Part shown: positions 20,780 through 29,111 of the stretch, in pieces | How positions within the stretch are numbered: position 1 is the first letter of the stretch | Layout: each line of letters starts with the position of its first letter | Source of the DNA: Terriglobia bacterium | GTDB lineage: Bacteria > Acidobacteriota > Terriglobia > Acidiferrales > UBA7541 | Reading direction: 5' to 3' | DNA: 64,000 nt | Assembly: GCA_020073485.1 (NCBI GenBank) | Contig: JAIQFB010000001.1 | Location: 248,001-312,000, forward strand | Notes under the pieces: generated by a model | What the model saw: the letters and a program-made list of their open reading frames with translations, nothing else | Told to the model about the DNA's origin: nothing | Database searches by the model: none | Program-made: the position numbers and the translations under genes

Positions 20780-21103
20780 ATGATGTTTTCCATAAAAACA
20801 CTGTTCTTAATGGCTCAGGCTACCGGTCCCGGAGGGATCATGGCCTTTGCCCCGCTGCTCATCATCATGGTCATTTTTTACGTGCTGCTGATCCTGCCCG
20901 CGCAGCGCCGCCAGAAGAAAACCACGCAAATGCTGGCCGCCCTGAAAAACGGCGATAAGGTGATTACCAACGGCGGAGTGTTCGGCACGATTGTCGGCTT
21001 GGAGGGAGACGCAATCCAACTCCGCATCGCCGACCAGGTGAAGGTAAAGGTCCTGCGCTCCGCCGTGGCCAGCCTCCAACCAGAAAGCAAGGAGGAGTCG
21101 TAA
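20780..21103 (+). CDS. yajC: Preprotein translocase subunit YajC
   Basis: A small inner-membrane partner of SecDF-YidC. The protein has one transmembrane helix (about 20-40, ending VLLILPAQRRQKK) and the conserved cytosolic part LKNGDKVITNGGVFGTIVG. The ATG at 20780 was chosen for GGAG about 8 bases upstream and a normal length of 107 residues; an adjacent ATG at 20783 is possible. The longer open frame from 20702 reads through intergenic sequence. Confidence 0.93.
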   Translation: MMFSIKTLFLMAQATGPGGIMAFAPLLIIMVIFYVLLILPAQRRQKKTTQMLAALKNGDKVITNGGVFGTIVGLEGDAIQLRIADQVKVKVLRSAVASLQPESKEES

Positions 21104-21144
21104 GGCCGGGGAACGATCCATTCCAGACTAACTTTTGCGAGTTG

Positions 21145-21160
21145 GTCCGCCGCGGCGGAC
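21145..21160. repeat. Palindrome family D (SacII-core 16-mer)
   Basis: GTCCGCCGCGGCGGAC is a perfect 16-base palindrome in the yajC-secD gap. The same CCGCCGCGGCGG core occurs at 34892-34905 and in a 30-base palindrome at 48950-48979. Confidence 0.7.
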
Positions 21161-21196
21161 AGCCCGCGCTCGTGGAGTCCTGAGCCAGTCCAAGCC

Positions 21197-22825
21197 ATGA
21201 ATTCCAACCTCAAGTGGAAAGCACTCTTCATACTAGGCGTCATTCTTGTTTGTCTTATAGGTTTGGTGGGACGCCCGGATTTTCCTCCCAAGTCCTGGGC
21301 CGGAATCAAATCGAATTTCTCGAATAGCATCAAGCTCGGCCTGGACTTGCAGGGCGGCACGCACCTGATTTTGCAGGTGCAGGTGCAGGAAGCGGTCAGT
21401 CAGGAAACGGATCAGACGCTCGACCACATCACGACCCTGCTGCGCGATAAGACCATCCGCTACGACGAGATTCGCAAGCTGAACGATACACAGATCCTGG
21501 TGCACAACATTGCGCCCGAGCAGGCCGGATCAGCCCGCAACGTGATTTCCGATCAGTTCCCCGACTGGAACATCTCCCCGGCCCCCGGAGAAGCCTCCGG
21601 CTACGTCGTCACCATGTCGCCGACCCGCATCTCCAACATCCAGCAACAGACCATGGATCAGGCCGAAGAAACCATTCGCCGCCGTATCGATGCGCTGGGT
21701 TTGACCGAGCCGCTCGTGGCTCCCTACGGCCAAGGCGACAACGAAATCATTGTCGAACTGCCCGGCGAGGGCGATCCCAACCGTGCCAAGAGCGTGATTC
21801 AGGCGGGCGGGCAGCTGGAATTGCACCTAGTTGTGGACCAGACGCCGTACTCCTCGGAAGCGGCCGCCATGGCGGCGCATGGCGGGATTCTTCCTCCGAA
21901 TGCGCAGCTCGTGCAGGGTAAGAGCACGGCATCCAGTTCCGGCCAGCCCGCTGCGGAAAGCTGGTACGTGATTGACCGAGTCCCGGTCGTGACCGGCCGC
22001 GATCTCCGCAGCGCCACCGCCGTGCGCAGTACAAAAAATATCGGCTTCTACGATGTGGATTTCACGCTGTCCACCGAGGCGGGCCGCCGGTTTGGTCCTT
22101 TCACCGAGCAGAATATAGGCAAGCAGCTTGGCATCGTCCTCGAGCACCGGCTGCAGACGGCTCCGGTCATTAACGGCCGCATCGACGACACCGGCGTTAT
22201 TGAAGGCCAGTTCGGAGAGCAGGAAGCCAACGACCTGGGCTTGGTGTTGCGCTCCGGAGCGCTCCCGGCTTCGATCAAATACTTGGAGGAGCGCACGGTT
22301 GGCCCGTCGCTCGGCGCGGACTCGATTCGCCACGGCGTGCAGGCCTCGATTGTCAGCCTGCTGGTCGTCTTGATCTTTATGGTTATCTATTATCACGTCT
22401 CCGGCGTGAATGCCGTCGTGGCGCTGTTTCTCAACCTGGTGATCCTGCTTGCGGCGCTTGCTTACTTTGGCGCTGTGCTCACACTGCCCGGTATTGCCGG
22501 CGTGATCCTGACGATCGGCATGGGTGTCGATTCCAACGTCCTGATCTTCGAGCGTATTCGCGAAGAGTTGCGGGCAGCGAAGGCGCCTGTTTCGGCCGTG
22601 GACATCGGGTTTAAGCGCGCCTTTTTGACGATCATTGATACGCACGTCACGACGATCGTTTCGGCGGCGTTTCTGTTCGTATTTGGAACAGGTCCGGTAC
22701 GCGGTTTCGCCGTCAGCCTGGCGGTCGGCTTATTGGCCAACCTGTTTACCTCCGTGTACGTCTCGCGCGTCATATTCGATTGGCACCTGTCGAAGATGCA
22801 GCGCGGCGCGGAATTGAGTATTTGA
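21197..22825 (+). CDS. secD: Protein translocase subunit SecD
   Basis: SecD, with SecF, uses the proton gradient to pull translocating proteins through SecYEG on the periplasmic side. The 542-residue protein has an N-terminal helix, the periplasmic P1 region with LGLDLQGGTHLIL, and a C-terminal five-helix RND-type bundle with GMGVDSNVLIFERIREEL and FGTGPVRGFAVSLAVG. The ATG at 21197 has no clear ribosome-binding site. secF follows after 132 bases that include a small GAGTAC/GTACTC hairpin at 22852-22868. Confidence 0.96.
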   Translation: MNSNLKWKALFILGVILVCLIGLVGRPDFPPKSWAGIKSNFSNSIKLGLDLQGGTHLILQVQVQEAVSQETDQTLDHITTLLRDKTIRYDEIRKLNDTQILVHNIAPEQAGSARNVISDQFPDWNISPAPGEASGYVVTMSPTRISNIQQQTMDQAEETIRRRIDALGLTEPLVAPYGQGDNEIIVELPGEGDPNRAKSVIQAGGQLELHLVVDQTPYSSEAAAMAAHGGILPPNAQLVQGKSTASSSGQPAAESWYVIDRVPVVTGRDLRSATAVRSTKNIGFYDVDFTLSTEAGRRFGPFTEQNIGKQLGIVLEHRLQTAPVINGRIDDTGVIEGQFGEQEANDLGLVLRSGALPASIKYLEERTVGPSLGADSIRHGVQASIVSLLVVLIFMVIYYHVSGVNAVVALFLNLVILLAALAYFGAVLTLPGIAGVILTIGMGVDSNVLIFERIREELRAAKAPVSAVDIGFKRAFLTIIDTHVTTIVSAAFLFVFGTGPVRGFAVSLAVGLLANLFTSVYVSRVIFDWHLSKMQRGAELSI

Positions 22826-22957
22826 GTTCCAGGGGCGACTAGAAATAAACAGAGTACGCGTAGTACTCGTGAGCCTAAAAAAAAGAAATCTGTTTTGGTT
22901 CATTTGGGGAACAAATCGCAAGTGATTGGTGTCCAACTCTAACGGGTCAGAGTGACC

Positions 22958-24169
22958 ATGGAATTTTTTAAACAAGCTGATATCGATTGGATGGGTAAGG
23001 CGAAGTACTTTTACGCCTTATCCGGGCTGCTGCTGATCATGGGGATGGCCTCTTTGATCTCCAAGGGCGGCCCCTACTACGGCATTGATTTTAAAGGGGG
23101 TACGGTTGTCGACGTGCGCTTTTCCGGTCCCCCGCCGATCGATACCATTCGAAACGGGCTGGCGCAGCAAGGGATCGGGAATAGCACTATCGTTCCCGTC
23201 AGCGACATTGCCCGGCCGAATTCGAACGAAGTCCTGATCAACCTGGAAGAAAAGGGCGAAGGCGCCGAGGCCCTGGACGCCGGGAAATCGGCCATTCTGA
23301 ATGCCCTGCACGCGACCCTGGGCGCCGGCGAGCCCGGCAAACAGGATTTCAACGCGGTGGGCCCGGAAGCAGTTGCGGATGCCTTGACGCGCAAGGATCC
23401 CCTTGCGGCAGGGGCGACGGCCGGGGACCGCTACACGCAACTCGCGAAGCAGATTGTCAGTTTTCGGGACAAGGATCGCGGCGGCATCGTCACTAACCTC
23501 AGCGATCTTTCCGGCGCGGGCGCAACCCCTTCGGTGATCGCCGCGCTGGGCGATTCGTTCTACACCAGTAACTTCGCCATCATTAACGTGGAAATTGTTG
23601 GCCCGAAAGTGGGCTCGGAACTTCGCCGCCAGGCCGTCATTGTCACCCTTTACGCTTTGGCCGGCATGCTGGTTTATATTGCATTTCGCTTCGAGTGGGT
23701 GTACGGTGCTGCCGCCGTATTGGCCGTGTTCCACGACGTGCTCATTACGCTGGGACTGTTTTCCATTTTTCATTTTGAGATTTCCCTGACTGTAATCGCG
23801 GCGCTGTTGACCCTGGTCGGGTATTCGATGAACGACACGATTGTGATTTTCGACCGTATCCGTGAAAACGCGCGGCTCATGCGCCGCGAGCCGTTCCACG
23901 TCATCGTGAACCGTTCCATCAACCAGACCTTGTCACGAACCATCCTGACCAGCGGCCTGACGTTTCTCACCGTCCTGGTTTTGTTCCTGATGGGCGGGCA
24001 GGTTTTGCGCGCTTTTTCCTTTGCGTTAGTGGTCGGGATTCTGGTAGGAACGTACTCAAGTTTTGGAATTGCCGCGCCTTTGGTGGTGGCCTGGAATCGC
24101 TGGAGAGGCCAGGACGCGGCGGTCGTAGCACCCGGAACCGCAGCCGGCAATAAGCTCCGGAAGACCTAG
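22958..24169 (+). CDS. secF: Protein translocase subunit SecF
   Basis: The partner of SecD. Helix 1 is followed by GIDFKGGTVVDVRF, and the C-terminal helical bundle has VGYSMNDTIVIFDRIREN and LMGGQVLRAFSFALVVGI. The ATG at 22958 gives MEFFKQ; a GTG two codons earlier (22952) is also possible. The periplasmic insert (about 60-200) is longer than in the enterobacterial protein. It is 35 bases upstream of tonB, suggesting read-through from the Sec genes into the Ton genes. Confidence 0.95.
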   Translation: MEFFKQADIDWMGKAKYFYALSGLLLIMGMASLISKGGPYYGIDFKGGTVVDVRFSGPPPIDTIRNGLAQQGIGNSTIVPVSDIARPNSNEVLINLEEKGEGAEALDAGKSAILNALHATLGAGEPGKQDFNAVGPEAVADALTRKDPLAAGATAGDRYTQLAKQIVSFRDKDRGGIVTNLSDLSGAGATPSVIAALGDSFYTSNFAIINVEIVGPKVGSELRRQAVIVTLYALAGMLVYIAFRFEWVYGAAAVLAVFHDVLITLGLFSIFHFEISLTVIAALLTLVGYSMNDTIVIFDRIRENARLMRREPFHVIVNRSINQTLSRTILTSGLTFLTVLVLFLMGGQVLRAFSFALVVGILVGTYSSFGIAAPLVVAWNRWRGQDAAVVAPGTAAGNKLRKT

Positions 24170-24204
24170 GGACACCCGGGGTTTTTCGGCAGGAGGAAAG
24201 TAGC

Positions 24205-24924
24205 ATGTTTGATGATTTGCTCGAATCTACAAATCAAAAGAAGAAGACCAACAAGGGTTGGTCGGTCATTCTTTCGGGACTTGTTCAGACTCTGATCTTG
24301 GGCATTCTGGTCCTGATCCCGCTGATTTATACCGAGGCGTTGCCCAAGGCCATGCTCTCGACCTTGCTCATCGCTCCGCCTCCTCCGCCTCCCCCGCCTC
24401 CCCCGCCGCAAGTGGTGAAGACGGTCATCAAGCCGGTTGCGCGCTTGATCCAATCCGGAAAGCTGATGCAGCCGCGCGCCATCCCCAAGGAAGTCGCCGT
24501 GTTTAAGGAAGCCGAGCTTCCTCCCGATGTGATTAGCAACACGGGAACCGCCGGCGGCGTGTTCGGCGGCATTCCCGGGCAGGGCATCATCGGCGGCGCG
24601 GCTCTTCCTCCGCCACCGAAAGCCGCGGCTCCCTCGCGCATCAAGCAGGGCGGAAATGTAACGGCTGCTTCGATCTTGACGCAGACCAAACCCGTATACC
24701 CCGCGCTGGCGCGGCAGGCCCGCATTCAGGGCAGCGTTGTGCTCCACGCGATTATCGACAAAGACGGCAAGGTCGCACAGCTTGAGGTGGTTTCCGGGCA
24801 CCCGCTGCTGGTGCAGGCCGCCTTGGACGCGGTGAAGCAATGGCGGTATAAGCCGACGTTGCTCAACGGCGATCCAGTCGAAGTCGATACGACCATCACC
24901 GTAACGTTCACAATGGGTGGATAG
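24205..24924 (+). CDS. TonB-family energy transducer
   Basis: A periplasm-spanning link between the ExbB/ExbD motor and outer-membrane TonB-dependent receptors. The 239-residue protein has a cytosolic N-terminus, one membrane helix (about 19-41), an unbroken eleven-proline run (58-68), a Gly/Pro-rich spacer and a C-terminal TonB domain with VYPALARQARIQGSVVLH and KQWRYKPTLLNG. GGAGG stands upstream of the ATG. The exbB and exbD genes follow, so the set can work as a unit. Confidence 0.9.
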   Translation: MFDDLLESTNQKKKTNKGWSVILSGLVQTLILGILVLIPLIYTEALPKAMLSTLLIAPPPPPPPPPPPQVVKTVIKPVARLIQSGKLMQPRAIPKEVAVFKEAELPPDVISNTGTAGGVFGGIPGQGIIGGAALPPPPKAAAPSRIKQGGNVTAASILTQTKPVYPALARQARIQGSVVLHAIIDKDGKVAQLEVVSGHPLLVQAALDAVKQWRYKPTLLNGDPVEVDTTITVTFTMGG

Positions 24925-24946
24925 TGCAGGACGGCGTCTCGGCGGG

Positions 24947-24970
24947 TCCGGGTTGCGCTTGCAGCCCGGA
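24947..24970. repeat. Hairpin related to repeat family C, in the tonB-exbB gap
   Basis: TCCGGGTTGC (24947-24956) pairs with GCAGCCCGGA (24961-24970) around GCTT, with one G-T pair. The rest of the 231-base tonB-exbB gap contains a further imperfect inverted pair (GGCCCCTCCGA near 25001 and TCGGAGGGCC near 25064) and no gene. Confidence 0.6.
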
Positions 24971-25155
24971 TCCGACAAAGGTCGGGCTCTTCAGGGGGCC
25001 CCTCCGACTACGGGCAGCCAATCAGGGTGCGTGAGTTCAGGATGTCAGCCGGGATCTGGAATCGGAGGGCCCCGGCCAGCAATTCTCAAACGAAATAACA
25101 GGGATGCGGGCTGTGCGCCTCGGCGGGCAGCCTGTCCAAAAAAGGAGCGAATCAC

Positions 25156-25878
25156 ATGCATGGCAATCTAGCGGCTTGGGCAATGAACCTGATCGTGCTG
25201 CAGGGCCAGTGGGACCTGAGGACGATGTGGGGCAACATGAGTATCATCGCGAAGGTAGTGGTGGGAATTCTATTCCTGCTATCCGCGTGGTCACTCGGCG
25301 TCATGATCGACCGCGTGCTGATGTACAGCGCGGCGCGCAAGCAGTCCCGCGTTTTCGTACAGCAGGTTGCCGGTGCGCTGCGTGAAGGCAAACTCGACGA
25401 AGCCATCTCCATCGCCGAGCGCAACAAGAAGAGCCACATCGCCAAGGTAGTCGCCACCGGCCTTTCCGAATTTCAATCCGCCTCCTCGCAGGTCGCGGAC
25501 ATGGAAGTGATTGAAGCGGCCAAGCGCGGCCTCGATCGCTCCGTGGCCATCGTGCACGCCGAAATGAAGCGCGGCCTTTCCGGCCTCGCGACCATCGGCT
25601 CGACCGCTCCGTTCGTCGGACTGTTCGGCACCGTGGTCGGCATCATCAACGCGTTCAAAGGCATCGAGACCACCAAAGCGACCGGGTTGTCGGCCGTCGC
25701 CGGCGGTATTTCCGAAGCGCTGGTCACCACCGCGCTCGGCCTGCTGGTCGCCGTGCCCGCCGTGTGGGCTTACAACTACTTCACCAACAAGGTCGAGGCT
25801 TTCGACGTCGAAATGGACAACTCCTCGATGGAATTGGTGAACTACTTCATCACGCGCCGGGCAGGCGGAAAGAAGTAA
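25156..25878 (+). CDS. exbB: ExbB/TolQ-family proton channel protein
   Basis: The inner-membrane motor subunit that powers TonB. The 240-residue protein has three hydrophobic segments (about 31-53, 143-168, 185-207) and the family block STAPFVGLFGTVVGIINAF. AAGGAG precedes the ATG. exbD begins 4 bases after the stop, indicating translational coupling. It could serve Tol instead of Ton, but the adjacent tonB argues for Ton. Confidence 0.92.
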   Translation: MHGNLAAWAMNLIVLQGQWDLRTMWGNMSIIAKVVVGILFLLSAWSLGVMIDRVLMYSAARKQSRVFVQQVAGALREGKLDEAISIAERNKKSHIAKVVATGLSEFQSASSQVADMEVIEAAKRGLDRSVAIVHAEMKRGLSGLATIGSTAPFVGLFGTVVGIINAFKGIETTKATGLSAVAGGISEALVTTALGLLVAVPAVWAYNYFTNKVEAFDVEMDNSSMELVNYFITRRAGGKK

Positions 25879-25882
25879 CTCC

Positions 25883-26335
25883 ATGTCATACAAGCCAAAA
25901 GCTGGACCGCAAATGTCGGCCCCGAACGTGATTCCGATGGCCGACATCATGCTGGTGTTGCTGATCATCTTCATGGTGGTCACGCCCATGCTCACCAAGG
26001 GTTTGTCGGTGGAACTGGCGAAGGTTTCCAGCCCGACCGACATGCCCAACGCGGATAAGGACGATGCCGTGATCGTTGGCATTTCCGCCAGCGGCGACGT
26101 CTACCTGGGCAGCACCAAGTCGGATATTTCGCAAGTCGCCGATCAGGTTCGCGACCGCATCTCCGGAAAACTGGACAAAACGGTTTTCGTGAAGAGCGAC
26201 GGTCGCGCCAAGTACGGCGACGTGGTCAAAGTGGTGGACGAGATTCGCTCCGCGGGCGTGGACAACGTCGGCTTGCTGACAGACAAGTCCGAGCAGTCCC
26301 GCCGCACCGCTCCACCGCCTCCACCGGCGGATTAA
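25883..26335 (+). CDS. exbD: ExbD/TolR-family protein (first copy)
   Basis: Biopolymer-transport subunit of the ExbB-ExbD motor. The 150-residue protein has one membrane helix, with the conserved aspartate in MADIMLVLLIIFMVV, and a periplasmic domain with KYGDVVKVVDEIRSAGVDNVGL. It ends in a proline-rich APPPPPAD tail. A strong GC hairpin follows the stop, so expression of the second exbD may be lowered or separate. Confidence 0.92.
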   Translation: MSYKPKAGPQMSAPNVIPMADIMLVLLIIFMVVTPMLTKGLSVELAKVSSPTDMPNADKDDAVIVGISASGDVYLGSTKSDISQVADQVRDRISGKLDKTVFVKSDGRAKYGDVVKVVDEIRSAGVDNVGLLTDKSEQSRRTAPPPPPAD

Positions 26336-26341
26336 TCCTTG

Positions 26342-26388
26342 CCGGGAAGCAGCGCCTCGGGGCGCCGCTTCCCGGATTTCTCTTGTTT
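26342..26388 (+). terminator. Rho-independent-type terminator between the two exbD genes
   Basis: CCGGGAAGC (26342-26350) pairs with GCTTCCCGG (26367-26375), with a second GC-rich helix inside, followed by ATTTCTCTTGTTT. The stem is strong but the tail is interrupted by C and G, so termination may be partial. Confidence 0.6.
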
Positions 26389-26438
26389 ACCTAGCCGTCC
26401 TGGCAAAGGCCAGGGCGCGGCAATTGTCTTACGGGCGC

Positions 26439-26526
26439 GTGCTCTACTTTTGGAGCCTGCCGATTTGGGGTGCGGGCTCTGCGTGGAGCCTGCGGATTTC
26501 GGGTGTGGGCGCTACTTGGAGCCCAC
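26439..26526. repeat. Family C repeat array, three units at 33-35-base spacing
   Basis: Three imperfect hairpins of the type GGGCTC-TACTT-GGAGCCC stand in a row (cores about 26441-26457, 26474-26493, 26505-26526), separated by short spacers containing GATTT-G. The same unit and spacing recur inside the nickel-permease gene (43676-43760). The array lies in the untranslated region before the second exbD. Confidence 0.8.
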
Positions 26527-26546
26527 GTATTAAAGGAGACACGAAA

Positions 26547-26975
26547 ATGGGAATGGACGTAGGATCAAAAGAAGGCGCGATGGCGACGATGAACGTCGTT
26601 CCGCTGATTGACATTCTCCTGGTGCTGATCATTATCTTCATGGTCATCACGCCGCTGACGCCGAAAGGCCTGGACGCGCTGGTGCCGCAGCCGGCGCCGC
26701 CGAACCAGAATCAGCAGCAGACGATCGAGCAGAAGACGATCGTAGTCCAGTTGCTGGATACCGGGAAGCTGAAGATCAACGAAGAGGACGCCACCTGGGA
26801 CACGCTCGGGCCGCGTCTTTCGGACGTCTTCAAGGAACGCGCGGAAAAGGTCGCTTTCGTCAAGGGTGATGACACGGTTCGCTTTGCCGACGTCGCCAAA
26901 GCAATCGACATCATGCGCAATTCCGGCATCGACAAAGTGGGCTTGATCACCGCCAATCTCGAAGCGGGAAAATAA
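26547..26975 (+). CDS. exbD: ExbD/TolR-family protein (second copy)
   Basis: A second ExbD paralogue of 142 residues. The helix has VVPLIDILLVLIIIFMVI with the motor aspartate, then a Q/N/P-rich linker and a periplasmic domain with VRFADVAKAIDIMRNSGIDKVGL. The ATG at 26547 follows AAAGGAG; the frame stays open upstream only through repeat DNA. Paired ExbD paralogues behind one ExbB occur in several phyla and may form mixed dimers. Confidence 0.92.
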   Translation: MGMDVGSKEGAMATMNVVPLIDILLVLIIIFMVITPLTPKGLDALVPQPAPPNQNQQQTIEQKTIVVQLLDTGKLKINEEDATWDTLGPRLSDVFKERAEKVAFVKGDDTVRFADVAKAIDIMRNSGIDKVGLITANLEAGK

Positions 26976-27234
26976 CGCTCCGGTTGGCGCGGACCGGTTT
27001 CGTATTCGGTGGTCGTCTGGGTTTTCGACCTCATTTTTTTGAAGATAAAGTTGCTTTGATCCGGGGCAATGCTGGTGTAGAGTGTGCGGCTGTGGCCCGT
27101 GCGAAGGGGTAATTGAATCGCGCGAGCGTATCGCCCGGCCAGTAAAAGCGTCGGAACGCGGCCGGTGCAAGGCTCAGAAGTTTCGTTGCCCTCTCGGGGG
27201 AATACAAAATATTCGCGGGGACGGTCTGTTTGCC

Positions 27235-28095
27235 ATGAATCTTTTTGCGCATTTTCGTTCTTCTAAAAATAAGAATTCCGTGGCGCTATTTGCCATGGCC
27301 ATCTTTGCCGTGGCCTTTGGAGCCGCGGGCTGCGACAAGCTCAAAGCCCGCGACCTGCTGAACAAGGGCGTCGCCGCCTACCGCGACGGCAAATTTGATC
27401 AGTCCATCGAGGATTTCAAGAGTGCCAAGGACCTTGATCCGACGCTGACCAATGCGCGCTTGTATCTGGCCACGGCTTACGCCACGCAATATATTCCGGG
27501 CGCGCCGTCGGACGAGAACATCCGCATGGGCAAGTCGGCGGTCCAGGAATTTCAGGACGTGCTCAGCATCCCCACGGAAAAAGATAATATCTCGGCGATC
27601 GACGGCATCGGCTCCATTCTCTACAACATGGCCGGAACTCCCTACAGCCGCGAGATGTTCGAGCAATCCAAGAGCTACCACATGAAGCACATCGCGCTGA
27701 AGCCCGAGGATCCCGAGCCCTACTACTGGATCGGCGTCATCGATTGGACGCTCTCCTATCGCTCGAACCTCGAAATGCGCGGCAAATGGCGCCTGGCGCA
27801 CCTGACAGCCAAGACCCTGAAGGACGACGATCCCATGCCGCCTGATGTTCGCACCGATTACATCAAGGAAAACGGCCAGATGATCGACGAAGGCATCACT
27901 AATCTTAGAAAAGCCATTGAACTTCGTCCTGATTACGATGACGCCATGGCCTATCTGAACCTCCTGCTCCGCCGCAAAGCCGACGAAGCGGCCACTCCGG
28001 ACGAGCGCGCCTCGTTGCTCAAGGAAGCCGACTCGCTGGTCGACAAGGCCAAGGAAATCAAGCAGAAGAAAATGGAAGCCCCGGCGAAGTCCTAA
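27235..28095 (+). CDS. TPR-repeat lipoprotein
   Basis: The 286-residue protein has a lipoprotein signal (AIFAVAFGAAGC) and then helical repeats of the TPR type, such as KGVAAYRDGKFDQSIEDF and ITNLRKAIELRPDYDDAM, which usually bind other proteins. The ATG at 27235 was chosen because the lipoprotein signal starts there; an open frame upstream to 27082 has no support. It closes the tgt-to-exbD run, with a strong terminator after it. Confidence 0.85.
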   Translation: MNLFAHFRSSKNKNSVALFAMAIFAVAFGAAGCDKLKARDLLNKGVAAYRDGKFDQSIEDFKSAKDLDPTLTNARLYLATAYATQYIPGAPSDENIRMGKSAVQEFQDVLSIPTEKDNISAIDGIGSILYNMAGTPYSREMFEQSKSYHMKHIALKPEDPEPYYWIGVIDWTLSYRSNLEMRGKWRLAHLTAKTLKDDDPMPPDVRTDYIKENGQMIDEGITNLRKAIELRPDYDDAMAYLNLLLRRKADEAATPDERASLLKEADSLVDKAKEIKQKKMEAPAKS

Positions 28096-28130
28096 CCGGC
28101 GCTTGGCAACTGCTCAGTATCGTGTTTAGA

Positions 28131-28160
28131 AAAGGCGGCCCTCAGGGGGGCCGCCTTTTT
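28131..28160 (+). terminator. Rho-independent terminator after the TPR lipoprotein gene
   Basis: AAAGGCGGCC (28131-28140) pairs with GGCCGCCTTT across an 8-base loop and is followed by a T run (TTTTTGTC). This is the clearest terminator in the window. Confidence 0.9.
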
Positions 28161-28212
28161 GTCATTTGCTCTCCGGTGCCGCGTGCCCCGTTCGCTTCGC
28201 AAGGAGTCCAGT

Positions 28213-28833
28213 ATGTCGACATCAAACCATGTGCCGAATGTTCCGCAAGTCAGGACCGAAGACATTACTCACCCGAAGCTGCGCGCGGTGATTGAGAAAG
28301 CCGTGGTCACCAAGAGCCCGCCGGTGGCGTGGTACTGCACCATGGCGCACAACCCCGAAGTCGCCGCCGCGTTTGCCACGTATTGGGAGATGCTGCACCG
28401 GGGCGGCACGGTGCCGCACGAAATCAAGGAATTGGCGCGCATCCAGATCGCCCAGATGGTCGGCTGCGAGTTCTGCGCCCGGCAGGTTTCTCCGCTGGCG
28501 TCCTCGATTACCGAAAGCGAAAAAATGAGCTGCGCCCTGCCCAATTGGGAGCACCCGGACCCTAAGACCCGCGCGGCGCTGCACTACGCCCGCACGCTTA
28601 CCCTCGACGATGGCCGCGACGCCGAAGTCTACGAGGAACTGCGGAAGTTCTACACCAACGCCGAGATCATCGAGCTGTCCGCTTTCTTCTGCTTCACCGC
28701 CGGCGGAAACCGCATGGCCAAAAGCTGGAGCATCGAGCCGCATGGCGAAGTCTCGGCGATTCCCGCTGGCGCCATGTCGATTCACGGTGGCCCAGCGCGG
28801 GAATCGAGCCGCGAGCACGCGCAAAAGGCCTAG
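28213..28833 (+). CDS. Carboxymuconolactone decarboxylase/AhpD-family protein
   Basis: A small helical protein of 206 residues with the AhpD-like redox motif CEFC (C85, C88) preceded by KELARIQIAQMVG, the family hallmark. Members are either decarboxylases or thiol-based peroxide-defence proteins; the CxxC favours a redox role. AAGGAG precedes the ATG at 28213. It stands alone between a terminator and a family A repeat. Confidence 0.85.
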   Translation: MSTSNHVPNVPQVRTEDITHPKLRAVIEKAVVTKSPPVAWYCTMAHNPEVAAAFATYWEMLHRGGTVPHEIKELARIQIAQMVGCEFCARQVSPLASSITESEKMSCALPNWEHPDPKTRAALHYARTLTLDDGRDAEVYEELRKFYTNAEIIELSAFFCFTAGGNRMAKSWSIEPHGEVSAIPAGAMSIHGGPARESSREHAQKA

Positions 28834-28860
28834 CAGACTGCGAAAAGCCTGGTTTTGTTC

Positions 28861-28939
28861 GTCATTCCGAGCGAAGCGAGGAATCCCTCCTGGGTTGATG
28901 TCAATGACGAGAGGGGTTCCTCGGTTCGCTCGGAATGAC
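28861..28939. repeat. Palindromic repeat family A, second copy
   Basis: Left arm 28861-28889 (GTCATTCCGAGCG...) and right arm 28911-28939 are complementary with two mismatches. Just after it (about 28997-29015) lies a GACGTCCCGCCGGCG motif similar to a GCCGGC hairpin near 14950. The stretch to rel holds no gene. Confidence 0.85.
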
Positions 28940-29111
28940 AGCATTTTGATTTTTCCGGAAACTGCCGGACTACGCCGCGACGCAACCACAAGCACCGCCG
29001 ACGTCCCGCCGGCGCCGCCAAAACCGGTTTCCCCGCAAGTAAGGCACGGGTAAGGCACCTCCGGAACTCTTTTCTCCCCCCGGGCATCAAATAGACTTAA
29101 AATAGAAAGCC

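Noticed and set aside
24360-24415. Frameshift-prone or spurious proline run in tonB
   Set aside because: Poly-proline is a normal feature of TonB spacers, and the frame continues into an intact TonB domain.
26439-26526. CRISPR array
   Set aside because: Only three imperfect palindromic units with spacers of about 12 bases; far too short and no cas genes are present in the window.
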